DNA from: UBA9300 sp964577305
GTDB taxonomy: Bacteria > Bacteroidota > Bacteroidia > Bacteroidales > VadinHA17
DNA: 44,050 nucleotides
Assembly: GCA_964577305.1 (NCBI GenBank)
Contig: CAZNYS010000026.1
Location: 1 to 44,050 of the forward strand
Reading direction: 5' to 3'
In this document: positions 1-10,016 of the stretch, piece after piece
Layout: the number at the start of each line of letters is the position of its first letter
How positions within the stretch are numbered: the first letter of the stretch is position 1
Made by a program: the position numbers and the translations under genes
The notes under the pieces: generated by a model
The model's input: the letters and a program-made list of their open reading frames with translations, nothing else
What the model was told of the DNA's origin: nothing
Database searches by the model: none

Positions 1-1494
1 ATCGCTCATTGCTTTTTTCAGGGCCTGTTGCCAGTTGCGGATATGTGTATCAACGGTGGATTGATCCATTGTGGGGCTGAAAACCCTGTCGGTTGACCAG
101 TGTGTCTTCAGCTCATCGATGCTATCCCAGAAGCCTATAGCCAGTCCGGCCAGGTAAGCTGCCCCAAGGGCTGTAGTTTCCATGACGGCAGGCCTGATGA
201 CTTCGGTACCCAGTATATCGGCCTGGAACTGCAGCAGCAGGTTGTTCGATGAGGCTCCGCCATCAACACGTATTTCACTGAAGCCGCGTCCAAAATCCGT
301 TTCCATGGCCATCAGCACATCCCTTACCTGGAAAGCTATGCTCTCCAGTGCTGCCCGTGCAAAATGCCCCCTTGTTGTTCCACGCGTGATCCCTGTTATG
401 GTTCCACGCGCATGAGGATCCCACCAGGGTGCACCCAGCCCCGACAGGGCAGGCACGAAATACACACCACCGTTATCTTCAACCGTGAGGGCAAGTGCTT
501 CACTGGAAGGAGTATCCCTGATGATTTCCAGTCCGTCTCTCAACCACTGAACAGCTGCACCGGCAATAAACACTGAGCCTTCCAGCCCGTAAACAAGCTC
601 ATCGCCTACCTGCCATGCTATTGTTGTGAGAAGTTTATTCCCTGACATAACCGGGCTATCGCCTGTATTGAGAATCATAAAACAACCGGTGCCGTAGGTG
701 TTCTTGACCATCCCTTCGTCAACACAGAGATGTCCGAAAAGTGATGCCTGCTGGTCGCCTGCAATACCTGCAACGGGTACTGTGAACCCGGTTACCGTGC
801 TGTTAGTCATACCGTATATCTCGGAGCATGTCCTCACCTCAGGCATTACCTTCAGCGGGATATTAAACAGTTTAAGCAGTTCATCATCCCATTCCAGGGT
901 CTTTATATTAAAGAGCATGGTACGGCTGGCATTTGAGACATCAGTGGCATGCAGTCCCTTTCCGGGTCCGCCGGTGAGCTTCCAGAGCAACCAGCTGTCA
1001 ACAGTGCCAAAGCATAGATCACCTTCAACTGCTTTTTGTTTTACACCGGGTACATTATCGATTATCCATTTAATCTTGGTGGCCGAAAAATAGGCATCAG
1101 GGATCAGGCCTGTGCGGCTTTGTATCATCCCTTCGAGACCGTCGTCAATAAGTTTATCACATACGTCAGCGGTGCGCCTGTCCTGCCACACTATGGCATT
1201 ATATACAGGTTTGCCTGTATGTCTGTTCCATAAAACAGCTGTCTCGCGCTGGTTGGTAATGCCAAGCGCAAGAATATCCCTTCCTTCTATTCCGGCACGG
1301 GCCGTGGCTTCTGTTATCACCGACATCTGGCTTGACCATATCTCCAGGGGGTCATGCTCAACCCAGCCCGGCCGGGGATATAGTTGCCTGAACTCCTTTT
1401 TTGCCATGCTGACCACCTGTCCCCTCTCATCAAAAAGTATGGCCCGGGAACTGGTAGTTCCCTGGTCGAGGGCGAGAATGTATTTTGAATTCAT
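1..1494 (-). CDS. glpK: Glycerol kinase, C-terminus cut by window edge
   Basis: Phosphorylates glycerol with ATP to sn-glycerol 3-phosphate in the cytoplasm. My reading of the minus strand from the ATG at 1494 gives the FGGY-family N-terminus LALDQGTTSSRAILFD (about residues 7-22). GDQQASLFG follows near residue 247, where its Asp matches the family's catalytic base, and then YGTGCFMILNTG and the late GAPWWDPHARG segment typical of glycerol kinases. The frame stays open for 498 codons to base 1, so only the last few residues of a roughly 500-residue enzyme are missing. It is divergent from the sugar transporter gene at 1768 and is not obviously part of the starch locus. The family call is secure; the true 3' end is outside the window. 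Confidence 0.95.
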   Translation of the reverse strand, partial: MNSKYILALDQGTTSSRAILFDERGQVVSMAKKEFRQLYPRPGWVEHDPLEIWSSQMSVITEATARAGIEGRDILALGITNQRETAVLWNRHTGKPVYNAIVWQDRRTADVCDKLIDDGLEGMIQSRTGLIPDAYFSATKIKWIIDNVPGVKQKAVEGDLCFGTVDSWLLWKLTGGPGKGLHATDVSNASRTMLFNIKTLEWDDELLKLFNIPLKVMPEVRTCSEIYGMTNSTVTGFTVPVAGIAGDQQASLFGHLCVDEGMVKNTYGTGCFMILNTGDSPVMSGNKLLTTIAWQVGDELVYGLEGSVFIAGAAVQWLRDGLEIIRDTPSSEALALTVEDNGGVYFVPALSGLGAPWWDPHARGTITGITRGTTRGHFARAALESIAFQVRDVLMAMETDFGRGFSEIRVDGGASSNNLLLQFQADILGTEVIRPAVMETTALGAAYLAGLAIGFWDSIDELKTHWSTDRVFSPTMDQSTVDTHIRNWQQALKKAMSD

Positions 1495-1631
1495 TATACA
1501 CCACTATTTATTTGATCAGTACAAGATACTGAAATATGCTATGGGAAGGAAATAACAGGCAAGAGTAAGGAATTATTTTATTTGGAACCATTCTAAATAT
1601 AGCCCGATGCAAAAAAAATTCCTTGCACCGA

Positions 1632-1643
1632 AAACGTTTGAAA
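1632..1643. promoter_or_regulatory. Candidate LacI-family operator upstream of the transporter unit
   Basis: The sequence AAACGTTTGAAA contains the dyad AAACGTTT centred on CG, the usual form of LacI-family operators. Exactly the same 12 bases occur at 19015-19026, between susC and the LacI-type gene. The site lies about 80 bases upstream of the putative -7 element and 125 bases upstream of the transporter start. Operator function is inferred from the sharing and symmetry; which regulator binds and whether it activates or represses is not shown. Confidence 0.55.
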
Positions 1644-1720
1644 CATAAGTGACCGGAACCGCGTGTAAAAAATTATGTTATTGCGCTGATTTTAAATGGG
1701 ATAAGCATTATTTTTTTATG

Positions 1721-1728
1721 TATTTTTG
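1721..1728 (+). promoter_or_regulatory. Candidate Bacteroidota -7 promoter element for the transporter-GH65-GH13 unit
   Basis: TATTTTTG fits the TANNTTTG -7 consensus of the primary sigma factor of Bacteroidota. It lies 40 bases before the ATG at 1768. The -33 TTTG element is poor (TTTTAAA at about the right distance), which would suit an activated or weak promoter. The rest of the 1495-1767 intergenic region is AT-rich, with only the operator-like site at 1632 standing out. Confidence 0.4.
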
Positions 1729-1767
1729 ATATAGATCAGCAGAAGCAACAAGAAAAAATCACAGTAT

Positions 1768-3279
1768 ATGAGTGACAAGATAAAAATGAAACCAAAGCTA
1801 AGTTTCTGGCAGATATGGAATATGAGTTTTGGTTTCCTGGGCATCCAGTTTGGTTTTGCCCTGCAGAATGGTAATGTCAGCCGCATTTTCCAGACTCTAG
1901 GTGCCGAGGTAGAGAGGATCCCGATATTATGGATAGCTGCCCCTGTAACAGGACTCATTGTTCAGCCCATCATAGGGCATATGAGTGACAAGACCTGGTG
2001 CCGGTTAGGCCGGCGCCGCCCATATTTCCTTACGGGTGCCATACTGGCGTCGATTGCCTTAATACTGATGCCCAACTCTCCTGCCCTGTGGATGGCTGTA
2101 GGTATGTTATGGATAATGGATGCTTCAATAAATATCTCCATGGAACCTTTCAGGGCTTTTGTCGGTGATATGCTCCCTGACCGCCAGCGCACACTTGGTT
2201 TCACCATGCAAAGCTTCTTCATTGGTATTGGGGCTTTTATTGCTTCATGGTTACCTTATATACTCACAAACTGGTTCAATATTTCAAACACTGCTCCCGA
2301 GGGACATATACCTGACACAGTTAAGTATTCATTTTACCTGGGTGGTATTGTTTTCCTTCTGGCCGTTATATATACTGTCACCACTACCAAAGAATACTCG
2401 CCTGAGGAGCTCAGCAGTTTTGATCGCAGTGATAAAGCAGACAGGCCAGATGAAACCGGGGATGTTGAGGCAAAGTCAAAATATGTAAGGAGGGGTATTA
2501 TCTGGACCGTTGCAGGAATAATCTTTGCCCTGCCGGTAATATTTTTTCATCTTGAAAAGGAGCTGTACATACTGGCGGGTGGGTTTTCATTCTTCGGTAT
2601 TTTACAGTTACTGAGTGCCCTGTTCATCCATTCTGGCAGGGAGCGCTCAGGGCTTGTAAGTATAATCACCGACCTGTACAGGATGCCAAAGACCATGGCT
2701 CAGCTGGCCGTGGTACAGTTTTTCTCCTGGTTTGCGCTGTTCTCGATGTGGATATATACAACAGCAGCCGTAACATCACGTATTTACGGCACCTCTGACA
2801 CAACATCGCAGTTGTACAATGAAGGGGCAAACCTTGTAAGCGGTATGTTTGGATGGTATAACCTGTTTGCTGCCGCATTCGGGCTACTACTCCTGCCCCT
2901 TCTTGCAAAGGTTTTCAACCGTAAGATTACTCACTCGATATCGCTGGTGGCAGGCGGACTCGGGCTGGTTTCAATTTTTATAATCAATAATCCCCAGCAC
3001 ATGATATTTTCGATGATTGGCGTGGGCCTGGCATGGGCCAGCATACTGGCTATGCCATATGCCATACTTACCGGTTCGCTGCCTTCAAAAAAGATGGGTG
3101 TGTATATGGGCATATTCAATTTCTTTATTGTTATACCACAGATACTGGCAGCAACAATACTCGGTTTCACGGTAAAAAGCCTTTTTAACGGTGAAGCGGT
3201 ATACGCATTGCTGACGGGTGGCTGTTCACTCGTGGTGGCAGCTGTCCTTATTTTATTTGTGAGGGATACCATTGAATAA
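1768..3279 (+). CDS. MFS (GPH/SLC45-like) sugar transporter, probably maltose/maltodextrin
   Basis: A 503-residue inner-membrane protein with about 12 hydrophobic segments and no cleavable signal. After the second membrane segment it carries SDKTWCRLGRRRPYF (about residues 73-87), the D-x-RxGRR loop motif of the glycoside-pentoside-hexuronide and sucrose/maltose symporter families. A charged central loop near residues 210-235 (SSFDRSDKADRPDETGDVEAKSK) separates the two halves. The gene starts the rightward unit and is followed after 64 bases by a maltose phosphorylase, so maltose or short maltodextrin uptake from the periplasm is the simplest role. Substrate is inferred from the neighbours and not from the protein itself. 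Confidence 0.85.
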   Translation: MSDKIKMKPKLSFWQIWNMSFGFLGIQFGFALQNGNVSRIFQTLGAEVERIPILWIAAPVTGLIVQPIIGHMSDKTWCRLGRRRPYFLTGAILASIALILMPNSPALWMAVGMLWIMDASINISMEPFRAFVGDMLPDRQRTLGFTMQSFFIGIGAFIASWLPYILTNWFNISNTAPEGHIPDTVKYSFYLGGIVFLLAVIYTVTTTKEYSPEELSSFDRSDKADRPDETGDVEAKSKYVRRGIIWTVAGIIFALPVIFFHLEKELYILAGGFSFFGILQLLSALFIHSGRERSGLVSIITDLYRMPKTMAQLAVVQFFSWFALFSMWIYTTAAVTSRIYGTSDTTSQLYNEGANLVSGMFGWYNLFAAAFGLLLLPLLAKVFNRKITHSISLVAGGLGLVSIFIINNPQHMIFSMIGVGLAWASILAMPYAILTGSLPSKKMGVYMGIFNFFIVIPQILAATILGFTVKSLFNGEAVYALLTGGCSLVVAAVLILFVRDTIE

Positions 3280-3343
3280 TCAATGGGATGAGATTCACTT
3301 TAAATAAAAAAGAGTTATAATCATTACTGAAGGCACATAATTT

Positions 3344-5653
3344 ATGGATCGCAGCTACAAAATTGACGAGTGGAAAATAATCGAGGAAGGGTTCAGTCCC
3401 GAAAAGAACCGTGCCTCGGAAAGTGTTTTCTCCATTGGTAACGGTCACATGGGTCAGAGAGCAAATTTCGAGGAGAGGTACAGCGCTGACAGTCTCCGCG
3501 GCAGTTATATTGCAGGGATATACTACCCTGATAAGACGCGTGTTGGCTGGTGGAAGAATGGTTACCCCGAGTATTTTGCCAAGGTACTTAATTCACCCAA
3601 CTGGATAGGCATTGACGTAAGCATTGATGATGAGCAACTGGACCTTGCCAGGTGTGACATACTGTCGTTCCGCAGGGAGCTGAACATGAAAGAAGGTACT
3701 CTTTCGAGAGTTTTCAGTGTAAGGATGAAAAATGGTATCGTTGCCGAGGTAAATGCCAGCAGGTTCCTGAGCCTCGACGACCACGAGCTGGGTGCCATTA
3801 AATATTCAGTCAGGCTGCCTGAAAAAGGCGCCAGGCTGAGCTTCACACCGTATATCGACGGTAATGTAGTGAATGAGGACTCCAATTATGGTGAAATATT
3901 CTGGAATGAAACCAACCGTGCAACAGACAACGGTAACTCCTTACTGGTAACCACAACGCGCAAGACAAATTTCACTGTTGCCTTTGCCATAAATTATGCC
4001 CTTTACAGGAATAAGAAAGAAATAAGCACAGAACCTGTGCTGCACAGCAGGGAGAAGTACGCCGGGCATAGCTTTGAGATTGATGCCGTGGCAGGTGTGC
4101 AGTATACTATTTATAAGTACGCTGCAATTCTCAGCTCAGAGAACAACCCCGTTAATGAAATCGGGCATCTTGCAACATTAAAGGTCAGGGAAGCGGCTTC
4201 GAAAGGATTTAATAATCTTCTGGATTCACATAGGGAGGCCTGGCAGAAAAAGTGGGATGAAAGTGATATAGTGATAAAAGGAGACCCCGCGGCACAGCAG
4301 GGGATAAGGTTTAATATCTTTCATCTTTACCAGACCTATATGGGTGATGATAAGCGGCTGAATATCGGTCCAAAGGGATTTACGGGCGAGAAATACGGAG
4401 GGAGCACCTACTGGGATACCGAAGCTTTTGCTTTTCCCTTTTACCTTATGACATCCGATTTTCATGTTGCAAGGAACCTGCTGCTTTACCGGTACAGGCA
4501 CCTGGGCAAGGCTATTGAGAACGCCGAGAAGCTGGGATTCAACAATGGTGCTGCCCTTTATCCCATGGTAACGATAAACGGTGAGGAATGTCATAATGAA
4601 TGGGAAATAACCTTTGAGGAAATACACAGGAACGGTGCCATTGCTTACGCGATACACAATTATATAGAGCATACAGGTGACAGCAGTTACCTGGAAGATT
4701 ATGGCCTTGAGGTGCTGGTAGCTCTTGCACGGTTCTGGCGGCAGAGAGTGAATTTCTCAGAGCCAAAGCTGAGATATGTTATCCTTGGTGTTACCGGTCC
4801 CAATGAATATGAGAATAATGTCAATAATAACTGGTACACCAACAGGATTGCCCAGTGGACATTGCAGTATACCATTGAATGCATTGGAAAAGTAAAGTCG
4901 TCAGCCCCGGCAAAATACAAGGACCTGAAAGAAAGGATAGATTTTGATGAAAGCATTGAAACAACAGAATGGAAGGAGATAATTAACAATTTGTATTTCC
5001 CCTATGATGAAGACAGGGATATCTTTCTTCAGCAGGAAGGCTACCTTGATAAGCTGCAGCAGACGGTATCGGATATCAGACCGGAAGAAAGACCGATAAA
5101 CCAGCACTGGTCATGGGACCGTATACTGAGGTCATGTTTTATCAAGCAGGCTGATGTTCTGCAGGGATTATATTTCTTCGGGGAAGAATATGATACTGAA
5201 ACTATAAGAAGAAATTATGATTTTTATGAGCCACGTACGGTACACGAATCTTCTCTTTCACCCAGCATATATTCAATAATGGCCAGCCGCATTGACAGGA
5301 TAGACAAGGCATATGAATTATACCTCAGGACGGCAAGGCTTGATATTGACGATATAAACAAGGAGGTGAAGGAAGGTTTGCACATCACTTCCATGGCCGG
5401 CACCTGGCTGTCGATAGTGGAGGGTTTTGCAAGGCTGAAGGTAAAGCAGCAGAAGCTGTACATTAACCCGCTTATCCCTGAAGCATGGGAGATGTACTCA
5501 TTTATGATACGCTTCAGGAATAATCTGGTGAAGATAAGCATCAGTAAAGGCAAGGCAGAAGTAGAGAACCTGTCAGATAAGCGCGTATGCATTAATGCAG
5601 GAGGTGAAGAGAAGCGTATAAGTGTCGGAAACAAAGAATTCTTTAAAATATAA
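3344..5653 (+). CDS. GH65 maltose phosphorylase-type enzyme
   Basis: A cytoplasmic 769-residue protein without signal peptide, the full length of GH65 disaccharide phosphorylases. HNEWEITFEEIHRNG (residues 417-431) is the catalytic-acid segment of the family. KQADVLQ (601-607) and VHESSLSP (633-640) are the usual late motifs, the latter lining the phosphate site. The N-terminal beta-sandwich (about 1-260), helical linker and (alpha/alpha)6 barrel are all accommodated. The expected reaction is maltose plus phosphate to beta-D-glucose 1-phosphate plus glucose. Maltose rather than trehalose or kojibiose specificity is favoured by the starch context but cannot be proven from sequence. The GH13 gene starts only 12 bases downstream, so the two are co-transcribed. 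Confidence 0.9.
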   Translation: MDRSYKIDEWKIIEEGFSPEKNRASESVFSIGNGHMGQRANFEERYSADSLRGSYIAGIYYPDKTRVGWWKNGYPEYFAKVLNSPNWIGIDVSIDDEQLDLARCDILSFRRELNMKEGTLSRVFSVRMKNGIVAEVNASRFLSLDDHELGAIKYSVRLPEKGARLSFTPYIDGNVVNEDSNYGEIFWNETNRATDNGNSLLVTTTRKTNFTVAFAINYALYRNKKEISTEPVLHSREKYAGHSFEIDAVAGVQYTIYKYAAILSSENNPVNEIGHLATLKVREAASKGFNNLLDSHREAWQKKWDESDIVIKGDPAAQQGIRFNIFHLYQTYMGDDKRLNIGPKGFTGEKYGGSTYWDTEAFAFPFYLMTSDFHVARNLLLYRYRHLGKAIENAEKLGFNNGAALYPMVTINGEECHNEWEITFEEIHRNGAIAYAIHNYIEHTGDSSYLEDYGLEVLVALARFWRQRVNFSEPKLRYVILGVTGPNEYENNVNNNWYTNRIAQWTLQYTIECIGKVKSSAPAKYKDLKERIDFDESIETTEWKEIINNLYFPYDEDRDIFLQQEGYLDKLQQTVSDIRPEERPINQHWSWDRILRSCFIKQADVLQGLYFFGEEYDTETIRRNYDFYEPRTVHESSLSPSIYSIMASRIDRIDKAYELYLRTARLDIDDINKEVKEGLHITSMAGTWLSIVEGFARLKVKQQKLYINPLIPEAWEMYSFMIRFRNNLVKISISKGKAEVENLSDKRVCINAGGEEKRISVGNKEFFKI

Positions 5654-5665
5654 ATTATTATAACC

Positions 5666-7042
5666 ATGAAAAAGCAACAATCGTTATTGATAGTCGCTGT
5701 ATTTGCCCTTGGCCTGCTTATGGCAGCCTGCAAAGGTGGTGAGAGCAAGAAGGAACAGGCTTCAGGTGAGCTGCCGTATGATAATCCGGCCTGGAGCAAG
5801 GACGCTGTACTGTATGAACTCAATGTAAGACAGTTCTCTGATGAAGGTACTTTTAATGCTGTTGAGAGCAGGGTTGATGAGCTTGCCGCCCTGGGTGTTG
5901 ATGTTATCTGGTTCATGCCAATACACCCTATTGGTGAAGTTAACCGCAAAGGGCCACTGGGATCATACTATTCGATTAAAGATTTCAGGGATGTCAACCC
6001 TGAATTCGGTACGATTGACGATTTTAAATCCCTGGTGGACAGGATACACAAGGCGGGGATGTATGTTATGATGGACTGGGTGCCCAACCATTCATCATGG
6101 GATAATCACCTGGCCGAGGAACATCCTGACTGGTATGTAACGGACTCAGCTGGTAATTTTGTATCCCCCTATGACTGGACTGATGTGATACAGTTTGACT
6201 GGAGCAGTGTCGGCCTGCAGGAATATATGATGGATGCATTGCTTTACTGGGTTGAGGATATTGGTGTGGACGGTTTCAGGGTTGACCATCCCCATGTGAC
6301 ACCCGCTGATTTCTGGCTTAAGGCACGCCTTAAGATGGAAAAGGTTAAGCCTGTGCTCATGCTGGCGGAGAATGAAGACAGGGTGGAGTTTTTTGATAAC
6401 GGTTATGATATGAACTATTCATGGGAACTGCATCACCTCATGAACCAGGTGGCACAGGGTGAGGCCGAAGCTGCCGATCTGAATAAAACTCTCATGAAGG
6501 ATTTCGAGAGATTTCCCGATTATGCCTACAGGCTGAGGTTTCTTACCAACCATGATGAGAATTCATGGGCCGGAACGATTGAAGAAAGGATGGGTGATGC
6601 CCAAGAGGCATTTGCGGTGTTTATGTATACCATCCCGGGTGTGCCCCTGATATATAACGGTCAGGAAGCGGGTTTGAACAAGAGGCTTAAGTTTTTCGAG
6701 AGGGATCCTATTGAATGGAACGGGTCATACCTGCGCGAATTCTATACTTCGCTCAATACCCTTAAAGAGGATAATCCTGCACTTTACAACGGTAAATACG
6801 GAGGTGATTTCACCAGTTTAGGGGTTACCGGGGATGAGGATGTATATGCATATTCCAGGACCAGGGATGATAATCGTGTTGTCAGCATAATCAATTTTGA
6901 TGATGAGCCTGCAGAGTTCGTTGTAAGTGCTAATATTGCAGGTGATTATATTGATTATTTCAGCGGGGATACGGTAAGTATCAGCGGTGAAGGTGTTTTT
7001 GTGCTGGATGGATGGGGGTATGTTGTGCTGGTAGCAAGGTGA
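5666..7042 (+). CDS. GH13 alpha-amylase-family lipoprotein
   Basis: Begins with a lipoprotein signal ending in LMAAC (Cys22), so it is probably anchored in the outer membrane or periplasm. The GH13 barrel motifs are intact: DWVPNHSS (region I, about 137-144), DGFRVDH with nucleophile Asp207, LAEN with acid Glu235, and FLTNHDEN with Asp297. At 458 residues it has little beyond the barrel and a short C-terminal beta domain, and no separate starch-binding domain. It probably splits maltodextrins to maltose for the transporter and phosphorylase encoded just upstream. The Cys is followed by KGGESKKEQ, with no clear surface-export signature, so periplasmic orientation is possible. Exact product (maltose, glucose or cyclodextrin opening) is open. 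Confidence 0.9.
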   Translation: MKKQQSLLIVAVFALGLLMAACKGGESKKEQASGELPYDNPAWSKDAVLYELNVRQFSDEGTFNAVESRVDELAALGVDVIWFMPIHPIGEVNRKGPLGSYYSIKDFRDVNPEFGTIDDFKSLVDRIHKAGMYVMMDWVPNHSSWDNHLAEEHPDWYVTDSAGNFVSPYDWTDVIQFDWSSVGLQEYMMDALLYWVEDIGVDGFRVDHPHVTPADFWLKARLKMEKVKPVLMLAENEDRVEFFDNGYDMNYSWELHHLMNQVAQGEAEAADLNKTLMKDFERFPDYAYRLRFLTNHDENSWAGTIEERMGDAQEAFAVFMYTIPGVPLIYNGQEAGLNKRLKFFERDPIEWNGSYLREFYTSLNTLKEDNPALYNGKYGGDFTSLGVTGDEDVYAYSRTRDDNRVVSIINFDDEPAEFVVSANIAGDYIDYFSGDTVSISGEGVFVLDGWGYVVLVAR

Positions 7043-7091
7043 GAAAGGTTGAATAAAGAGTAGAGGTGCAAGGCTTTGCGGCTCTTTTATT

Positions 7092-7231
7092 CACCCCCTC
7101 GCGGGGGTGTGTTGTGTATTATTGTGGCATCTATCCCCGGGGTAAGACCCGGGCTATTGTTATTTACCACCTCCGGTGGTGGGATGGGTGCCAGCGAAAA
7201 GTGACATCCCCCTAACCCCCTTTGAAGGGGG
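7092..7231. terminator. Array of GC-rich hairpins between convergent GH13 genes
   Basis: Several perfect or near-perfect palindromes lie between the two stop codons: CACCCCC/GGGGGTG (7092-7109), a CCCGGG pair around 7137-7153, ACCACC/GGTGGT (7166-7180) and CCCCCTT/AAGGGGG (7216-7231). The last ends only 3 bases from the stop codon of the leftward gene. Their position suggests bidirectional transcript ends or 3' mRNA protection, but none has a long T-run, so they may equally be dispersed repeats that settled there. Confidence 0.5.
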
Positions 7232-7234
7232 AGC

Positions 7235-9994
7235 TTAGCGTTTGATGAAGCGACCGGTGGCGGTTTTGCCGGGGGTGGTGAGGCGGATAAAATACATGCC
7301 GCGGGGCAGTGTGCTTATGTCAAGGGATGAACCGCTGACACCTGCAGATGAATACACATACCTGCCAGAAATATCAAGGATATTAATATCCACTGCCCTG
7401 CCCGAGTACTCCTCATCGAGCCTGATAAACAACCTGTCATCCACAGGATTGGGATATATACTGAACCACCGGTCATAATCCTTTTCATAAAAAACATCCT
7501 CCACGGAAACGGCTATATCAGGAACGGTCAGTCTTTCAGAAGTATAGATCCGATATTCACCGGCCCCCAATTCTATTATTTCTCCCTGATCAGTAATATT
7601 GATGGAATCACCGGTGAAATATTCGTACCACCAGCCGGTATTATGGAAATCGCCGCCTACCATGCCGGAGTTAACATCAAAATTACCGAGTACAATAACA
7701 TCCATTGACTCATGGCTTATCTTTATCCTTTTCTTCATGCCTTCATCAACAATCGCAAAATCGGAGGAGGAGAAAGCAGGATTTTCATTCCTCAGTTTTA
7801 TCAGTGCGGCAAAAGACCAGTACACCCGGTTCCTGTCAGGCTCACTGAAATAGTCCCATTTAATGGGTTTCTCACCTGTCCTGCCGTTATAGTCTATTGA
7901 ATAGTCATAGCCCAGTTCACCGAACTGCCATAACATCTTTGGCCCCGGAACCGTAAAAAAGAAAGAAGCTGCCAGGATCAGCCTGTCGAGGGCCCTCACC
8001 GGATTCTGAATATTATAATTGCCTGATGAATTGCCCCATGTAATATTTTTATACATCATCCGCTGTTCATCGTGGCTTTCCATATATGTTATATTGTGAG
8101 GAACGGTCCATCCCCTGACAAGGTATGATCCCCAGTCGATTGTACCACTGAATCCCATTGACAGTTCCGAGTAACTCCCGTTCATGTTACCCCATAGCAT
8201 CATCCCGTATTCTGCCAGTTCTTTCTCTTCGGTATTATCAGCAAAATGCTCAAGGATAACATAAAAATCAGGATCAAGTGACCATATATGATCGGCATAC
8301 ATTTTCCATATTGCCACCCTTGAAGCATCATAGGCGCCCCATGCTGCCACATTGCCCAGGGTGTTATTCTGTGTAAATCCTTTTGAAAGGTCGAAGCGGT
8401 AGCCATCGACCTTATATTCTTCAATCCAGTGGCTCATTACTCTTTTTGAGAATTCACGGGTATATTCACTCTCGTGGTTAAAGTCGTGGAACACGTTAAA
8501 GTCATGAGTTGGTGTAACGTTATACCAGGGGTTTTCTGCCGTTACATTATTAGTGGCATTATCCCAGTACAGAGCAGCCATGGGAGATGATCCGGTAGAA
8601 TGGTTGAGCACTATATCGAGTATCACGGCTATGCCGCGCCTGTGGCATGAATCAACCAGTGCCCTGAGGTCATTTTTGGTACCGTAATACTTATCAGGTG
8701 CCAGGTAGTATGCAGGGTTATATCCCCAGCTCAGGTTACCGTCGAACTCGTTAACAGGCATCAGTTCAATGGCGTTTACACCAAGGTTTTGCAGGTAATC
8801 CAGGGTGTCGATCAGTGTGAGGTAATGATGAGTGGCAAGGAAGTCGCGTATCAGGATCTCGTATATTACGAGGTTCTCTTTAGCCGGGCGGTCAAAATCA
8901 GTGACTGTCCATTCATATTCCGGCTCAGCGGTATTCAGAACAGACACCAGCCCTGTCGTTTTTCCTTCGGGATAAGCTATCAGCCCGGGGTATATATCTT
9001 CAGTGATATATTCATCATTCCAGGGATCAAGTACTTTTTCAGTATATGGGTCGCCTATCCTTATTGATTCGTCTACCAGGTACTGGAACCTGTATTCCTG
9101 TCCGGCAGTCAGTCCATCGATAGTTATCCAGAACCGCTTGCCGTCGGGTGTTTTTTTCATATATCCCTGTTCGCTGATGAGCCAGTCAGTAAAGTCGCCC
9201 AGGACAAAAGCGTTAAATTTACCGGGTGCTGCCAGGACAAGGGTTACGGAGTTATCACCTGTATAATTTATCCCATCTTTCACACCCGGAGGCAATTCCT
9301 CCACCACAGGGTCGTTTTTCACAAACATATACAGTGAGTCAGACACTATATCAGGAAGCGCATAAGCACTGACCTTAATCCATTTCCCGCCGTATTCATC
9401 TGCCGGCACCGTATACGTGAGCAGTGTGGGATCATCACTTTTATATGTTCTCGTATTATCAATAAAGAGCACAAGGGAGTCGGCAAGGGTCGCTGATGCC
9501 TCAATATCCAGGTCTTCATTCAGTGAGACAATGACAGCCTGTTCAGACGGGTTTGTTATGGTTACATTCAGTCCTGCTTCGAACACATCAACGAAAAGGT
9601 CAGCCGTCTGCAGGTCAGCGCCGGCATCACGAAAAACAAAAGCCAGCTTAACCACGTCCTCATCGCCTGTCATATTGGGGTAGAATTCTTCTATATTTGG
9701 TGTTATTTCCAGTTTATACCTGTACTCGCCCAGGTAGGTAAGTTTTGGCTGGGTGGAGTTATTACCCCAGCTTTCGATTACGTGCTGCCAGTCATTGCTA
9801 CCCGATATTATCACCCCTGTATGGGCATACAGGTCGCCTGTGTAATTATGCAGTTCGCCCGCATCTTCATCACTATTATAATAAACGGTGATCGGCTGGC
9901 CCATTGTAACTATGGAGGGGCTGGTTTCTATTATCTGTGCCTGCATTGTTATGCTTAGCAGCGCCAACAGCAATACCCAAATATATTTTTTCAT
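7235..9994 (-). CDS. Secreted GH13 amylase/pullulanase-like enzyme with T9SS sorting domain
   Basis: A 919-residue extracellular protein. A signal peptide (1-19, ending MQAQ) leads into beta-rich N-terminal modules. About residues 240-340 look like an E-set/CBM48 domain (VTLVLAAPGKFNAFVLGDFTDW). The GH13 barrel follows, with LDIVLNH (about 459-465), DGYRFD with nucleophile Asp535, ILEH with acid Glu582 and ESHDEQR with Asp642. The last 80 residues begin SIYPNPVDD and end GRFIKR, the type A C-terminal sorting signal of the type IX secretion system, so the enzyme is exported across the outer membrane and probably attached to the surface. It is last in the leftward operon, 22 bases after the SusA-type gene. 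It is likely the enzyme that starts polymer cleavage. Confidence 0.93.
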   Translation of the reverse strand: MKKYIWVLLLALLSITMQAQIIETSPSIVTMGQPITVYYNSDEDAGELHNYTGDLYAHTGVIISGSNDWQHVIESWGNNSTQPKLTYLGEYRYKLEITPNIEEFYPNMTGDEDVVKLAFVFRDAGADLQTADLFVDVFEAGLNVTITNPSEQAVIVSLNEDLDIEASATLADSLVLFIDNTRTYKSDDPTLLTYTVPADEYGGKWIKVSAYALPDIVSDSLYMFVKNDPVVEELPPGVKDGINYTGDNSVTLVLAAPGKFNAFVLGDFTDWLISEQGYMKKTPDGKRFWITIDGLTAGQEYRFQYLVDESIRIGDPYTEKVLDPWNDEYITEDIYPGLIAYPEGKTTGLVSVLNTAEPEYEWTVTDFDRPAKENLVIYEILIRDFLATHHYLTLIDTLDYLQNLGVNAIELMPVNEFDGNLSWGYNPAYYLAPDKYYGTKNDLRALVDSCHRRGIAVILDIVLNHSTGSSPMAALYWDNATNNVTAENPWYNVTPTHDFNVFHDFNHESEYTREFSKRVMSHWIEEYKVDGYRFDLSKGFTQNNTLGNVAAWGAYDASRVAIWKMYADHIWSLDPDFYVILEHFADNTEEKELAEYGMMLWGNMNGSYSELSMGFSGTIDWGSYLVRGWTVPHNITYMESHDEQRMMYKNITWGNSSGNYNIQNPVRALDRLILAASFFFTVPGPKMLWQFGELGYDYSIDYNGRTGEKPIKWDYFSEPDRNRVYWSFAALIKLRNENPAFSSSDFAIVDEGMKKRIKISHESMDVIVLGNFDVNSGMVGGDFHNTGWWYEYFTGDSINITDQGEIIELGAGEYRIYTSERLTVPDIAVSVEDVFYEKDYDRWFSIYPNPVDDRLFIRLDEEYSGRAVDINILDISGRYVYSSAGVSGSSLDISTLPRGMYFIRLTTPGKTATGRFIKR

Positions 9995-10016
9995 ATCTAC
10001 CCGGATTGATTGCTTA

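Noticed and set aside
5224..5949. 241-codon open frame antisense to the end of GH65 and start of GH13
   Set aside because: It overlaps two well-supported genes, has no family resemblance, and its composition mirrors the opposite strand.
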